Of a stretch of DNA of 64,000 nt, positions 23,483 to 35,666 are shown in pieces. How positions within the stretch are numbered: the first letter of the stretch is position 1; every line of letters starts with the position of its first letter. Both the position numbers and the translations under genes were made by a program. Source of the stretch: Collybia mongolica. Lineage: Eukaryota > Basidiomycota > Agaricomycetes > Agaricales > Clitocybaceae. The stretch is taken from contig JAAXNY010000010.1 of assembly GCA_013420905.1 (NCBI GenBank), forward strand, positions 3,100,001 to 3,164,000, in the 5' to 3' direction. The notes under the pieces are model-generated. The model did no database searches. It saw only the letters and a program-made list of their open reading frames with translations, and was not told where the DNA came from.

Positions 23483-25130
23483 ATGGCAGAACACGACCTT
23501 ACGAAGACGATAATTCCATATCTAGACCGCCATTTATCGTTTCCATTGCTCACTCATCTTGTTGATTCCTCAATTTTTCCAGTGGAAGAAGTCCAGGTTG
23601 CCCAGTATGAGCTTGCGAAGGGGACCAACATGTTCGACTATGCAGTAGACCTATTCGAGCGGATACACCCAGATGAAGAGGTACCAGCAGGTCAGGAATG
23701 TCACCACATATGCCATGAATCATAATCGATCGAAGTCGTATTGCAGAATTCGAGGGAAAACGCCAAAACGCAGTGTCGACTCATGAGCGGCTACAACAAG
23801 AGGCCCAAGCAGTACTGGATGTCATTGAGAACCCTGATGTTGCTCAAGCGCTGCGACAGGATAAAAACCAAAATTTGCAGTATTTGAAGGACAATTATAA
23901 CGTGCGTAACGACATACGGTTGATTCGCAGATCGTCGGCCTAACTCATGTATCAACAGCTCACACTGGAACAAATTACTGCGCTTTACAACTTTGGCCAG
24001 TTCCAATACTCGTACGGAAACTACAGTGGCGCTGCAGACTACCTATACCATTTCCGGGTCCTATCAACTGATAACGACCTCAACACCTCCGCCCATTGGG
24101 GAAAGCTCGCCTCTGACATTCTGACAGGACGATGGGATGTTGCTTTGGAGGAGCTGAACACGCTCCGAGATGCAATTGATTCACGATCATCCGCTTCGCT
24201 CCCTGGGCAGCCTGCTGCCGCTACCGAGCCCGCCTTGATCCAGCTTCATTCACGGACATGGGTGTTGCACTGGTCACTCTTTGTCTACTTCAACCACCCC
24301 CAGGGTCGTACCCTCCTTCTCGAAACATTCCTCTCCCCAAGCTATCTCAACACGATTCAAACATCATGCCCATGGATCCTCCGCTACCTTGCAACAGCAG
24401 CCATTCTGTCTCGCAAGTCCTCTTCTTCGCCTTCCTCAGCCGCAACCCCTGTGTCATCTCGAGTGCGACACGCCATCCGTGAAGTGGTCAAGGTGATTCA
24501 GATGGAGGAGTACCAGTTCCAAGACCCCGTCACCTCCTTCCTGAAGGAACTGTACATCGAGTTCGATTTTGAGGCAGCACAGCGGGAGTTGACGCTCGCA
24601 GAGAAGGTGGTCGGGAACGATTTCTTCCTTGGGGAGTTCAGAGATGAGTTCTTGGACAACGCAAGATACCTGATCAGCGAAGCATATTGCAGGATTCATC
24701 AGAAAATTGACATTGGGTACGTATTTTAGCATCTTTATTCAAAGACATGCTTGTGTCTGACGTTGGGGTATATAGCGATCTTTCTGAACGCCTTAACCTT
24801 TCGCATGATGAGGGTGAAAAATGGATCGTGAATCTTATTAGGGAGACACGTATGGGTGCAGACGCTAAAATCGATCTCGAGAAGGTTCGTTTTCGTTACT
24901 GACGTTGTGTGTTGCATATGAAACACCAATTGACACGCCATGAACAGAACGTAATCGAGATTAACCGCCCACCACTACCGATTTACCAGACGGTCATTGA
25001 GAAAACTCGGGGGTTAGCTCTGCGAACACAAGCTCTTGGTGCAGCTGTGGCTCGAACAGGACAGCAGGGTGGAGGTGGTGGTGGGGTAGCAAAAAACGAA
25101 ACACAGGCTCCAGCTGTCGCTGTTAATTGA
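23483..25130 (+). CDS. INT6: Translation initiation factor eIF3 subunit e (INT6)
   Basis: Encodes the e subunit of the eIF3 complex, which helps load mRNA on the 40S ribosome. The start [20 protein letters not shown] is the typical eIF3e N-terminus. The second exon continues [20 protein letters not shown], followed by [20 protein letters not shown] at 23959. A helical repeat region carries [15 protein letters not shown] and [20 protein letters not shown]. The C-terminal PCI domain follows ([20 protein letters not shown], then [20 protein letters not shown] and [16 protein letters not shown]). The tail is Gly/Ala-rich. Five or so exons keep frame and total length (about 450 residues) is normal. 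It is tail to tail with the D-lactate dehydrogenase gene, with about 180 nt between the stops. Confidence 0.96.
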
Positions 25131-25309
25131 TATCACGTGCAATACCGATGAGCTTTTCATTTATATCGGACACTTAGGCTAATATGCATTATTCCTCTAC
25201 CAACCAACAAGCGACATAATATCGAGTGATCATTACGATCTCAAACAGGGTTCACCTCAGGTTTCGGTGTATCTGGATACAACTAACGCAGATGTCAGCT
25301 TATCGTCAG

Positions 25310-27620
25310 CTAATAAACTGGGAAAAGAACCTTTCCAGGGTTGAACAACCCGAGGGGGTCAATGGCACGTTTGATGGTCTTCATAAGTTCGACTGTTCCA
25401 AGGCCGAGCTCTTCAATCAGAAACTCTTTCTTTCCCAGTCCGACGCCGTGCTCCCCAGTGCCTGGTGTGATGGTTGAGGTTTTTGTGCGTCATGACTTTG
25501 GCAAACGTCCACTTACATGTACCATCAAGAGCGATCGCTCGTTTCACCATCCTATGCACTGCCTTCCGGGCTGCCTCAAGTTCTTCATCTGTACAAAAGA
25601 GAAGCGCGGCGTGAAAGTTGCCATCGCCGACATGTCCAAGCACTGTTGAGGTGATGCCGTTTTCGGCCAAGTCTTTCTTGGTTTCGTACACAAGCTCTGG
25701 CAGTTTGGACACGGGGACACTGCAAGATATGGCGTTGTCAGTAACAGCTGATTGCTTATACACATATCACTCGCCAGACATCAGTACTCCAGGCTCTTGC
25801 TCCTTCAATGAGGGCTAAGCTGGAAAAATGCGCATTCTTCCGATCCGCCCACAGATCAGTGGCCTCTTTATCGTTCCGAGCAAGCTCAAACCCTGTTGCG
25901 CCATGTCTCTCGACAACAGCTTTGACAACCCTCGCTGTTTCCTGCAACGCCATTTGGGAGTGCCCTTGGAACTTGAAGAATAAGCTGTCCTTTTCTGGCC
26001 ATTTGCGCGCTGACAGCCCGTATTTGTTCGTAGCCATCATGTAAACGTCATCCACAAGCTCCACACATTCTAAGGGTCCTTTAGTGAATCTGCGATACGG
26101 ACGGTATGGGGTTGACTTACGAATCCCTACGCCTTGGTTCATGACCTCAATTACGGCTTCAGTCGCTTTCTGGACATTCGGGAAATGCACCACCGCGACA
26201 TTGGTGGGTAATAGAGGCGCCAGTCGGATGGTGACTTTTTACGGTGAGTGGAGTGGTTATTTTTTTAACTAGGCGAATACTTACCTTCTGTGACGATTCC
26301 TAGGGTTCCTTCAGCTCCAATAAATAATTTTGTGGTATCGAACCCAGCGGAAGACTTCCTTGATCTGCGACGCGTTTTGATGATCTCACCAGAAGGTAGG
26401 ACCACAGTCTTGGCAAAAGTTAATCAATGAACGGAACAAAGGGACCGGACGTACCGCGTTCAGGAACCATTCAGCCTTCGCAGTACCGTATCTCACGGCA
26501 TTGGCTAGGAATATATGAGCCATCGTTAAGCAGGACAAGACAGATGCACGTACTGCCTGAACACCCAGTGCTGAGCATTCCTCCGATGGTCGCCCCCGGC
26601 GCAGGATCAATCTACAGCGAGGTATAACTCAATCTGGTCGAGGTCGGACTAAAACATACAGGAAAGAAGAGCGGTATTCCTGGTATGCAACCAATCCTTA
26701 GCATTCCTATCATGAGCGAATCTATTTGTTTCTGGCACCTTTATTCTTCAACATTTCATTGATATCCATCCACCTCGCGCCTGGCTGGCAAATGAGGTCC
26801 GAATCCGCTTCTGTATGGCTGTAAATCACGGGCGCTTCGTGTTTCTCCGCAGTTTGACCAACCATGAATTTCCAGAACACGATCCATATTCGCAAAGTCA
26901 ACGCAGATACCTCCAACGGCATGCTAGTTGAAATTAGGTAGGGCCCTACTGCCATAAAATTGGAAAACATACACTGCGGAATTGCCCTTCAAGGCTCGTA
27001 GCGCCGGCATAGGGGGTTATGGGCATCCTGTACTTCGTCGCGATCTTGACAATCTTCACGACGTCTTCGGTGGACCCAGGGTACACAACAACGCTGTGAG
27101 GCAATCCTAGCTGCGGCATTAACGCGTAGTAACCTTAAAATAACATCCGACATCTCGTACCTGGATGATAGTCATATATAGAGAAACCATGGTCGTAGAG
27201 ATCTTCGGGATCAGTAGAAATAGCGTCTTTGGAGGAAAAGGCTTTTTGGAGATCTTCAATTCCCTTCTTGAAATCTTCTGGAGACCCGAATTGAGGTTCC
27301 TGGTCATGATTGGTTTCTGGGTCAATCGGGGTGCGGGCGGGCACTCGTCTTGTTTGTGAAAATGAATACCCAACAATCCCACTCGTAATGGACACCACAA
27401 TCAATATTACTCTGCAATAGCTCTTATTCGTATGGCTGGAAGGTCCCCCGGCGACAGAATGTGGGCGTTCAGGTATGCGTAAATGGTTAGAAGCTGAGAG
27501 GCCCCGGCGAATGTAGGCTATTTGACGACCATGGCGCTGCGGTATATGCGACGCCGTTCGTAGAAAACGATTGAGGGAAGGTTGGCTTCGTAGCCAATTC
27601 AGGTGAAGGCTTAGGCTCAT
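25310..27620 (-). CDS. DLD1: D-lactate dehydrogenase (cytochrome), mitochondrial
   Basis: An FAD-linked oxidase that converts D-lactate to pyruvate and passes electrons to cytochrome c. The N-terminus (start at 27620, MSLSLHLNWLRSQPSLNRFL) is Arg/Ser-rich like a mitochondrial presequence, followed by a membrane helix (VILIVVSITSGIVGYSF). The FAD domain reads LPHSVVVYPGSTEDVVKIVK, PITPYAGATSLEGQF and GGICVDFANMDRVLEIH. It then reads ICQPGARWMDINEMLKNKG, IPLFFP, IDPAPGATIGGMLSTGCSG and NAVRYGTAKAEWFLNAV. The C-terminal substrate domain includes LFIGAEGTLGIVTEATIRLA, GHVGDGNFHAALLF and TGEHGVGLGKKEFLIEELGL, ending FNPGKVLFPVY. At least nine introns are needed; all those checked keep frame. An in-frame ATG upstream at 27755 exists but would precede the targeting signal. 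Intact. Confidence 0.93.
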
Positions 27621-28258
27621 ACTGGGAGAAGCAGGTAAACAACAGTTCAAGCACGAGGCCTGATCGTGCCCAAGCTCGCCATGCGGAGACAATTTCCGGT
27701 TGTTCAGGCCCGCACTGTTCGGGGGCCCGAGGGGGAGCCGGGAGGCCAAGGCCAAGGTGATATATTTGGGCTGGGAATCGAGACGATATATTCTTAGCTC
27801 TCAACAAAAACAAAAGTCCTCGTAATCATCATCGTGTAAGCAGATGATATCATGAAAGGTAGAATGGCATTACCTCCAATTTTTCTCAAACGAACTAACC
27901 AGGACCTTGAGCTATATAGACCCCCTAAAACATACAGCAACGTTCAGTAAGAGTCTTCTGAAAGTTTCCGGGCGAAGGTAAATACTTTAGCACGCACTTC
28001 GGGCTGGAGTGGAATGTTGATAGTTGGAAAATATAGTGTTGAACGAGTGGCGGCGTTGTATAAAAGTCTGTGATAAATTAAATTACAAGTAATGTGTTAC
28101 ACTATGTTCGTGCCTTAGCACTGAAGGATGAGAGGTGGTTGGATAGTCTAAGATTTATAACAACGTCCGGCATTCTTCCACTTTAATTCCAAGCCAGTTG
28201 AACCAGGAGGGCCCGTCATAACGATCCCGTGGAGAAGATCATTATCATCCAAATAATT
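27621..28258. other. Intergenic stretch between two minus-strand genes
   Basis: About 0.6 kb separating the start of the D-lactate dehydrogenase gene from the stop of the RTA1-like gene. No motif seen. Confidence 0.5.
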
Positions 28259-29714
28259 TCAAACCAAGTCACCATTGGTGTAGACATGCACCTTATGCGC
28301 TCTCTTCAGAGCCAAATCTTCTTTAGAGCTACCTCTTGTGGACAGCCCTGAAGACTTCAGGAACACTCCGGGGTGGACAAAGTTTAAGGTATACATCGCC
28401 AACACGATCATTGCACCGTCCAAGACGTCTAAAGGGTGTCCGTGAAGTTTCGAGCGTCAGCGACAATGTGAAAGACTTACTGAAATAGACTTGGGTGGTT
28501 ATAATTTTCCCATTCCAACCATCCGCTAACTCGATCGTCCGGTATATGGAACTAGGGAGTAAAAGGCATTAAGTTGATTTTGGAGTTATCTGAGACTTAA
28601 AGGCTGTACATACCGAATAAAGAGGCAAACAGTACTGAAAGATAAACCTATACTCATGATCTTGAGGCGTTTGTTCATATCGCCTCGGATTGATGAATCT
28701 TTCCCATCAGCGGCATTTACAGGGACAAGCCTGATCGGACGCTTTTTCAGGTAGCGGACAAAGAATTCAACAGCACATATCACATAAATTGTGATTGTGA
28801 CTATTAATATATTTTAATGATTGCGTTTCAAGTCAAGGTTCGTGGAACATACTCATTTGAAAAATAATCCCCCCCAGCATGACATTTCCTCCCTATTTAT
28901 ATGACGAGATTAGTCGAACATAAGGAAGGGGTGTAAAATATGTATATTACTAGTGTGGGGTCTTCGCCGTTCCCCGAAGCCAAGGAAGCCATCGCGCCGC
29001 CAACTGATTGAACAACGAGCGATACGATATCCTGATCACAATTCCCGAATCAGAAGTTGTTCCAAGGGGTATATGGTAAGAAATCTCACGCATGAGCAAA
29101 AAACGATGGCGTCTAGAGTCGGGTGATTGTCAGAATGTACGGCATCTCATCAAAAGATAAGTCACATACACCATTTAGGACTAAGACGACTGTACGCTGG
29201 ACCCAGAGAGAGAATAATCTTTCCCAGGATGACGAAATTTGCAGCGACGAGGGGTGTGGGTGCGAGGATGGTCGAAGTGATTCTAGGAGCGCGCAAGATG
29301 AGCACATTTTCTTGGCCAAAAGGGATAATCAGTATGCCACTGACTGAATAATGAATGGAGTGTCCATCAGGGGCGAAATGCTTGACCAAAGTCTTGCAGA
29401 CCACCCTAGGATCTCCATCACGCCACATAAACCAGCTGTAGGTAGCAGCCACCATATTCGAGAGAAAGCTGCTTGTCCCGTATGAAGGACTGAATTATTA
29501 TGGGTCATGGTTAATGTGGTTTATTATGAAGATGGAGCTTACTTGTGGATATAGAAAAGAGCACAACAAAGAGAATTGCAATACTTTCGGTAGGAACATA
29601 CCCATATGTTGAAGATAAATTAGGGTCATTTAATAACCGATCTGGATGAAGGTGAGGGAAAAGGGCTGCGGATGAGAGATGGAGATACCAACTAGTACCG
29701 TTGAGGCCAGACAT
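28259..29714 (-). CDS. RTA1-like multispanning membrane protein
   Basis: A lipid-translocating exporter-like membrane protein of the fungal RTA1 family, whose members are linked to resistance to toxic lipids and drugs. The start at 29714 gives MSGLNGTSWYLHLSSAALFP, then YGYVPTESIAILFVVLFSIS (first helix; the YxPTE motif is typical). The next exons give LHTGQAAFSRIWWLLPTAGL, CGVMEILGWSARLWSS and ITSTILAPTPLVAANFVILG. Then come LGPAYSRLSPKW, DIVSLVVQSVGGAMAS, MLGGIIFQMITITIYVICAV and LSFSTVCLFIR. The last exon runs VYFDVLDGAMIVLAMYTLNF and ends HKVHVYTNGDLV. Around seven helices are seen, as expected for the family. Splice joins that I checked keep frame. No defect found. Confidence 0.9.
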
Positions 29715-31464
29715 CGAGAAACTGTAAGAAGGGCGCGAAAAGAGGAAAGTAATATGAGTAGGGGGGTTCGCAAAAAACGAGTTTATAGAAGAGAGGTTGA
29801 CGTGCCGTCGGTGTCACTGACAGGCCTTGATTAGCCGTCGACCTTTATGACAATATCCTGCACAGGTTTGGAGACTCGACATCCTTTTGATCTCGAGCTG
29901 AAAACGACAATAAATCCGAATTTCCATCTGTCCTGTCAAGTTTGGTACAAGCATTTCTGCTGAGTCAGCGGAGGTACATGCTCAAACGCTTGTCGCGATA
30001 CGGCATTGCGTCGGCCTCCGCAGCCCCTGGCGCTGTTTTCTAGAAACCATGGAGTGTGGGCGGTGTAGCCTGCATGCCCGGAAATTTTAACACAGATCCC
30101 CCAAGAGAAAAAATGGTCAACCCGATCTCCGACTCACTCCTGTGCAAGAAATATTGCACAGGGGTAAAAAAATACGTCACCGATCAAGCATTCGCGGGCA
30201 TGCCGTACCCATAACATACATTTGCCCATCTCGATGTACACAAGCCCAGCATTCGCGGGGTAGATCAGCAAAATCATGATCGCCGTACGCTCAGATTTTG
30301 AGGGCCCTGTCTTCACACTAAACGGGCGGCTGCTATTGACCGAAAAAAGGTGTCTTGCGTTAGGGGCGAGACAGGACTAGATAAATGAAGAAAAAGACAG
30401 CTACTTCTATAGCATTCTTTGAAGGACCAAAGAATTGGTAGTCGGTATATATGGAACGGCGTGGAGAACCCGGGTGTTGAGTATCACATGAAGTTTCGGC
30501 AATTTTCGTTACGACGGTGACAACGAAGCAGATGTTCAGTAGAGGAAACGCTCATAGATGTGCGTATTGTCAACTGGTTTCAGTGGTTTCGGATGTGCTT
30601 CTTCAGGGATAAGTCGGTTACAAGTTTGATATGATAGAACGCATATTTTCGAGCGGCTTGATCATATACAAGTAGAAATGTGAGTAAATAGAGACACAGA
30701 AAGTGGAACATAGAGCATGGAACATCTGCATCAAGGACATTGGCTATCCACCAGTGGCGAGAGAGGGCCAGTCGGAGCTTCGCCTAAGCCAGAGTGTGGA
30801 AGGTCAACGCTCCTTACATAATCCCACACTAAGATCAGATGAGAATGTGATTAAATGGATTGGATTGATGGAACAAGATTAGATGATCCTACCGCATGGG
30901 GTTGACAATAAAATATCTTAACATCGTGAGTCTCTGCTTCATCCGTGCTACGGCAAGTTCTGTACCTTATGTTTCCCTACTCGTGTTTGGCACATGTTGG
31001 GGAAACCCGTGATTCCCGCATGCATATAGTAATAACTTGATCACGAAGCGGTAGTTCAGGGACGCACCATCAATGAATCCCCAAAGCTATAGATTTCACT
31101 TGAATTCAAAAATTGGGGATCTGTATGGCTAACGAGCCTTACCAGCCTTTGATTTCATGAACCGATGGTAGATGTATACATTACATTCTATGTTTGTTTT
31201 GGGAGAAGATCATGATGAATATCATACATCATGATCAGCAGGTCATGGTCGGGTTGTTCAGCACTCACGCCTTACGATTTGTAATTTTTGGGCATTAGAC
31301 GACGCGTGGGCCGTTGAAAAGGCTTACCAAGTTGAGTCTTGGCAATGGATTATCCGGTGGGCTCAAATCAAATCCACCTCATTGGGGGGCGGCCGTCACT
31401 TTAAATAGAGTCACGGCTCACCGAAACCAATATCAAATTTCTCATCTACCATCCCGGGAAGCCC
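29715..31464. other. Intergenic stretch, no supported gene
   Basis: About 1.75 kb. A 60-codon minus-strand frame at 30134-30316 has no motif. The last 150 nt are open upstream of the GST start (31314-31568) in a different phase and were left out. Confidence 0.5.
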
Positions 31465-32246
31465 ATGATAACACTCTACGATATCCCCTCTACGATTCCG
31501 GGCCAGGCCTGGTCGCCCAATGTTTGGAAGACAAGGCGAGTAAATCATCAAGACGAAAAGCGTCATGAGCTAATTTTGAATCAAGGTATTCTCTGAATTT
31601 CAAAGAAATCCCGTATCAGACAGCGTGGGTCGAATATCCGGACATAGAAGCAACGTGCAAGAAGATTGGCGCGCTTCCCACTTCAAAACGAGCAGATGGC
31701 AGCCCACTGTACACCTTACCCATGATCCATGATCCGTCCACGGGCGCAATAATCACCGAATCTAGCCACATAGCTGAATACCTCGACGCGACCTATCCTG
31801 ATGCTCCAGGCCTCTTCCCAGCCGGCACGAAAGCGCTCCAGCATGCCTTTCTGGCAACGCACGGCTCCGCTTTGAATGCGCTCTGGCCGCTCATCATGCC
31901 CGTCACGACGGCTATCTTGAATCCGCCCAGCCAGGTCTATTTCAAGGCAACCAAGTTCGGGCCGAGTTTGAGAGATGTAATTCTTTCGGGGAAGGAAAGG
32001 GAGGAGCAGCTCGCCAAATTGAAAGAAGGGTTGGAGATCCTCGATGGATTGTTGCAGAAAGAGGAAGGGCCGTTCGTTATGGGTCAGACTATCACCTTTG
32101 TCGACCTAGCCATGGCAGGTTATATTTTGTGGATGAAGAAAATATGGGGCGAGGAAAGTATGGAATGGGCTGCAGTTAAAGGCTGGCACATGGGTAGATG
32201 GGCCGCACTTCTCACGAACCTTGAGAAATACGAGACTATTCTGTAA
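31465..32246 (+). CDS. Glutathione S-transferase, etherase (LigE/FuA)-like, copy 2
   Basis: Exon 1 (31465-31535) begins MITLYDIPSTIPGQAWSPNV and ends WKT-AG. A 50-nt intron opens with GC (gcgagt) and ends aatcaag. Exon 2 (31586-32246) continues YSLNFKEIPYQTAWVEYPDI, SPLYTLPMIHDPSTG and ESSHIAEYLDATYPDAPGLF. The C-terminal helical domain includes ITFVDLAMAGYILWMKKIWG. Total 243 residues. It is a tandem neighbour of copy 3, only about 220 nt away and on the same strand, and shares both its domain order and its intron position. Like the others it should bind glutathione and act in detoxification or aromatic ether cleavage (inferred). No breaks seen. Confidence 0.9.
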
Positions 32247-32463
32247 TAAGAATTGAGCCAAAATTAATTATGTGGTGCGGCTAGTAATCGGCTGTACCTG
32301 ATACGTTGCCCCGGAATTCCAACAAATTTATGAGAACATGACATACGAACCAAGACACTTGATACAATTACTAAGGACCTAAGTTGTGGCGTCGTCACGG
32401 GTCATCCAAAAAATTCCTTTATATGAAATGGAACGGTCGGGTACTAACCGTCTCTCACCGAAG

Positions 32464-33275
32464 ATGTCCAACTTAATCACTTTCTATGATATTCCTTCTA
32501 CCCTACCAGGCAACGCCTGGTCTCCCAACACATGGAAAACAAGGCAAGTTTAGTGATACAATGTGCAAAATCTTCCTTCAATTGACCTTCAACGTCCAGA
32601 TACTCCTTGAACTTCAAGGGGATTCCTTACAAGACTGAATGGGTCGAATACCCGGATATTGAATCGGTTTGCAAGAAGATTGGTATCCCGCCGACGTCCA
32701 AGAAGGCCGACGGCTCCCCCTTATACACACTACCCGCCATATATGATCCATCCACCAAAAAAGCTCTTTCTGACTCTGTCCTCATCGCCGAATACCTCGA
32801 TGCAACATACCCCGACACTCCTAAGCTATTCCCTCCCGGAACGCGCGCCCTCCAACAGGGCACATTACAGGCGTATTACTCGGGTTTGGAACCACTGTGG
32901 CAATTCGCTTTGCCGGCTACCAACTCTATACTCAACCCACGCAGCGAAGAATACTTCCGGCGCACAAGGGAGTTGCAGTTTGGGAAGAAGATGGAGGACA
33001 TAGTGCCCACGGGGAAAAAACGGGAAGAAGAGTGGGCTAAACTCAAAGCAGGCTTTGACACTGTTGATGCTTGGTTGCAGAAAGGAAAGGGTGATGGGGC
33101 CTTCTTCCTGGGCTCTACCGTTTGCTTCACCGACTTGGTGGTTGCATCGTTCATTCTATGGATGAAGAAGATCTTCGGCGAGGCAAGTTCTGAGTGGAAA
33201 GCGATGTCATCTTGGAGTGATGGCGGGTGGGCTAAGTTTATGGAAGGTCTGGAGAAGTACGAGAAGGTTGTTTAG
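32464..33275 (+). CDS. Glutathione S-transferase, etherase (LigE/FuA)-like, copy 3
   Basis: Exon 1 (32464-32543) encodes MSNLITFYDIPSTLPGNAWS and ends WKT-AG. The 56-nt intron opens with GC (gcaagt) and ends gtccag. Exon 2 (32600-33275) continues YSLNFKGIPYKTEWVEYPDI, SPLYTLPAIYDPSTK and DSVLIAEYLDATYPDTPKLF. The C-terminal domain contains VCFTDLVVASFILWMKKIFG, and the protein ends LEKYEKVV. 251 residues, intact. Sequence is closer to copy 2 in length and context, but shares the exon-1 wording with copy 1, suggesting one family born by local and distant duplication. A possible upstream in-frame ATG was ignored because MSNLITFYDIP matches copy 1. Confidence 0.92.
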
Positions 33276-34688
33276 ATCCGGTCCATATCTGTGAATATCC
33301 TACAACCTGTTTTCTGTGATCGGCATGATCAGAGAGAATTTTCTCTCATTTGTCAGCCATAAGCGCCTTGAAGGAAGCGTAGATACTAGTCGGCGACAGA
33401 TTTACATTTTAGGGCCTGCATGGGAGAAGAGCTATAAGTCAATTCGACAAAATATGGAAGTAATGAAATTGCAACCAAACCATTCAACGCACTTGGTCCG
33501 TGGACCGCGCGTCCCAGAAATGATCTATGATTTATTGCTCAATGTGTTACACGACAACGGGTGGCGCACCTTTAAGTTTAACATCATAAGAAGCAAGGAG
33601 CTGCATGGGCAAGTTTTTTCCTACTAGCCAAGTCTGTTGTATTAAGGATCATCATAGAATAAACCCCGGCCCATATAGCGGATTTGGGGCCTAAAACAAT
33701 GCGGATTTGAGGCTCGTTCTGGCGAAATTTTTCTCCGAACATATAGGGGAGCTTCCGGGGGCCTGTCGACACAGACGTTTGAGAAAAGGGAGAAGAGTGT
33801 CGCACGTTGTTTGAGATGAGTCATGTGATCGCGATCACAAAGCATGTGACCCTGTCGTGCTCTTCCCACGTCACGCTCAAGTGACGCCCGAACTTTGTTT
33901 AGGTTCTTTCACCACCCTCTCAGGAGTTTATCGATGCTCGTTGTCTCTTGAATCCTTTGCTACAGCAGACTTGAATTACGATCAGCGTGCCGATGGGCAA
34001 CTCTATTTTGTGTCTGATTTCGGGAGCTCTAGTGTTCAATCGTAAGTATGCTGGCTCAAAAAAATACTTGCGTTATGACGCGAGGATATACCGTGGGCCG
34101 AGTCCACTGTAATCCGCTTTTGACAAGTACCCATACTCAGGGTAAATTTTGGGGTTACTCTCTCGTGATTGAAGTGCGACTGCCGAGAACCTCGTACCGA
34201 ACAGACTTCTGGAATACGGTTAAACTTGTGCTAAACAGTGAGCACTCAATGTCTAAGCAGCTGTGCTGGTAGAATTACCCTAAATATTGCGTCTGCCCAC
34301 AGCCGCGTACACTCCACGAGAACGGAGCTTTGGCCACCCATTTTTCCTGGGCCCTGATCGGTGCAGTAGGCCCGAAGGACAATGCCACCACACACACAAT
34401 AGGCTGTACTGGTTTAGCCCGTCGTGACGACCCCCGTTCAGCCAAAGCCAAACTCGCTTAGCCCACTCGAATTTTGGCTACATTGTGTTCCGGTGTTATG
34501 GCCACGGTGGATCATGGCCAATCGTCTGCTTTGGCTTTTCCATATAAAAGGTCAATAGTCTTCTGTTCAGCCTCGTCGGTCATCTCAGTTTTGCCTCGAC
34601 CACCGTGCCACCTTAGCGCCAACAGAGACACCCTGCATCTATACTACCGTCATACCAACTTCGTTCTTTACATTCCTACATATCAAAT
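33276..34688. other. Intergenic stretch with promoter of the downstream gene
   Basis: About 1.4 kb. Small frames on both strands (33316-33627, 33642-33869, 33857-34272) have no motif or splice partner. Its right end carries a CCAAT box and a TATA box listed separately. Confidence 0.5.
34518..34550 (+). promoter_or_regulatory. CCAAT box and TATA box of the 34689 gene
   Basis: CCAAT (34518-34522) lies 20 nt before catataaaag (34541-34550), about 140 nt ahead of the start codon. The spacing suits a strong Pol II promoter with a 5' leader near 100 nt. Confidence 0.6.
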
Positions 34689-35666
34689 ATGCCTGCCAAC
34701 ATTACCGTCGACACCTCCCCCCCCTCCATCGTTTTCATATACTCCTCCAATTCCAGCGATAACCTCAAACCCCCACTCTCTCCCACCTCCTCTATTAAGG
34801 GCTGCTTCGTCCGCTCCCGCCCAACTTCAACCGATTTCGACTACGAGTACTCCCAGCTCCCCAACTTCGCGATGGGCCCAAGTGCCTCCAGCGGGGGCAG
34901 CGACATCATCACTCCCACCTCGTCAGTCACCGGCGACCTCGAACGCGCCTCCCATGCCACCGAGCAATGGGCCCTCGCTCAGATGAAGGCCAAGGACTCG
35001 GATGCGTGCAGCGTCGCCCCATCCACCTTGACATGCACTGATCGCCGCCCCGTTGTCCCAGTACGCATCATCCGGCGCTCAGATGCGGATATGGACAAGG
35101 AGGTGGTAAAGATGGCGAAGGAGAGGAAACAGGTGAAGGATCAGAACACGCGTATGAATGGCGAGGACGCTATCCGTGCACGCCGCCGCACCTGGCCTTC
35201 CTACAAAGCCATTCGTAAAACCGTCTCGAGCATCCTGCATCGCAAGGACGCGCCCGTCCCAGCTGCTGAGAAAAGAGTGAAAGGTGAGCTCCACAATGTG
35301 GAGCCCCCGGCAGGCCGTGTCAAGTCGTCCTCCGCGTCAATGTTCACGAAGCGTCGCAGGGCTACTGTATCTGACGGCGAGGATAAGAAGGAGATGAAGG
35401 CTCAGTCGCCTGTCATGCACCGGGCTGTGTCGTCGCGTGGTAAAATGGCCAGTGGCCTTCTTCAGCACAGGGCCCAGCTCCGCCGTTCTCGCTCCTTCTC
35501 CGGCTTCACCAACGTCCTTACCGCTATCGATGATACCGCGGACGACGACGATTTAGATGAGCTCACCACCGAAGCGCGAGGAGTAGTGTTGGATATCAGG
35601 AGGCGTTGGGATTTCGAGGAAGTACCTGAGGATGCAGCTTTGATGTTCGAGAGGTGCATTGAGTGA
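34689..35666 (+). CDS. Unrecognised basic, Ser-rich intronless protein
   Basis: An uninterrupted frame of 325 codons, unusual here because most neighbours have introns. The N-terminal third is Ser/Pro/Thr-rich (SPPSIVFIYSSNSSDNLKPP) and looks disordered. The middle is basic (IRARRRTWPSYKAIRKTVSS; MFTKRRRATVSD) and could include nuclear localisation signals. The C-terminus has an acidic run (DDTADDDDLDE) followed by a short amphipathic stretch (TTEARGVVLDIRRRWDFEEV). No catalytic motif, signal peptide or membrane helix is seen. A good TATA/CCAAT promoter and clean codon pattern support a real gene. I do not recognise the family; a regulatory or stress-induced role would be a guess. Confidence 0.75.
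   Translation: MPANITVDTSPPSIVFIYSSNSSDNLKPPLSPTSSIKGCFVRSRPTSTDFDYEYSQLPNFAMGPSASSGGSDIITPTSSVTGDLERASHATEQWALAQMKAKDSDACSVAPSTLTCTDRRPVVPVRIIRRSDADMDKEVVKMAKERKQVKDQNTRMNGEDAIRARRRTWPSYKAIRKTVSSILHRKDAPVPAAEKRVKGELHNVEPPAGRVKSSSASMFTKRRRATVSDGEDKKEMKAQSPVMHRAVSSRGKMASGLLQHRAQLRRSRSFSGFTNVLTAIDDTADDDDLDELTTEARGVVLDIRRRWDFEEVPEDAALMFERCIE

Noticed and set aside
29162..29455. 97-codon frame (MVAATYSWFMW...) as part of the RTA1-like protein
   Set aside because: Only its second half is exon; the first half is better read in the LHTGQAAFSRIWWLL frame followed by an intron.
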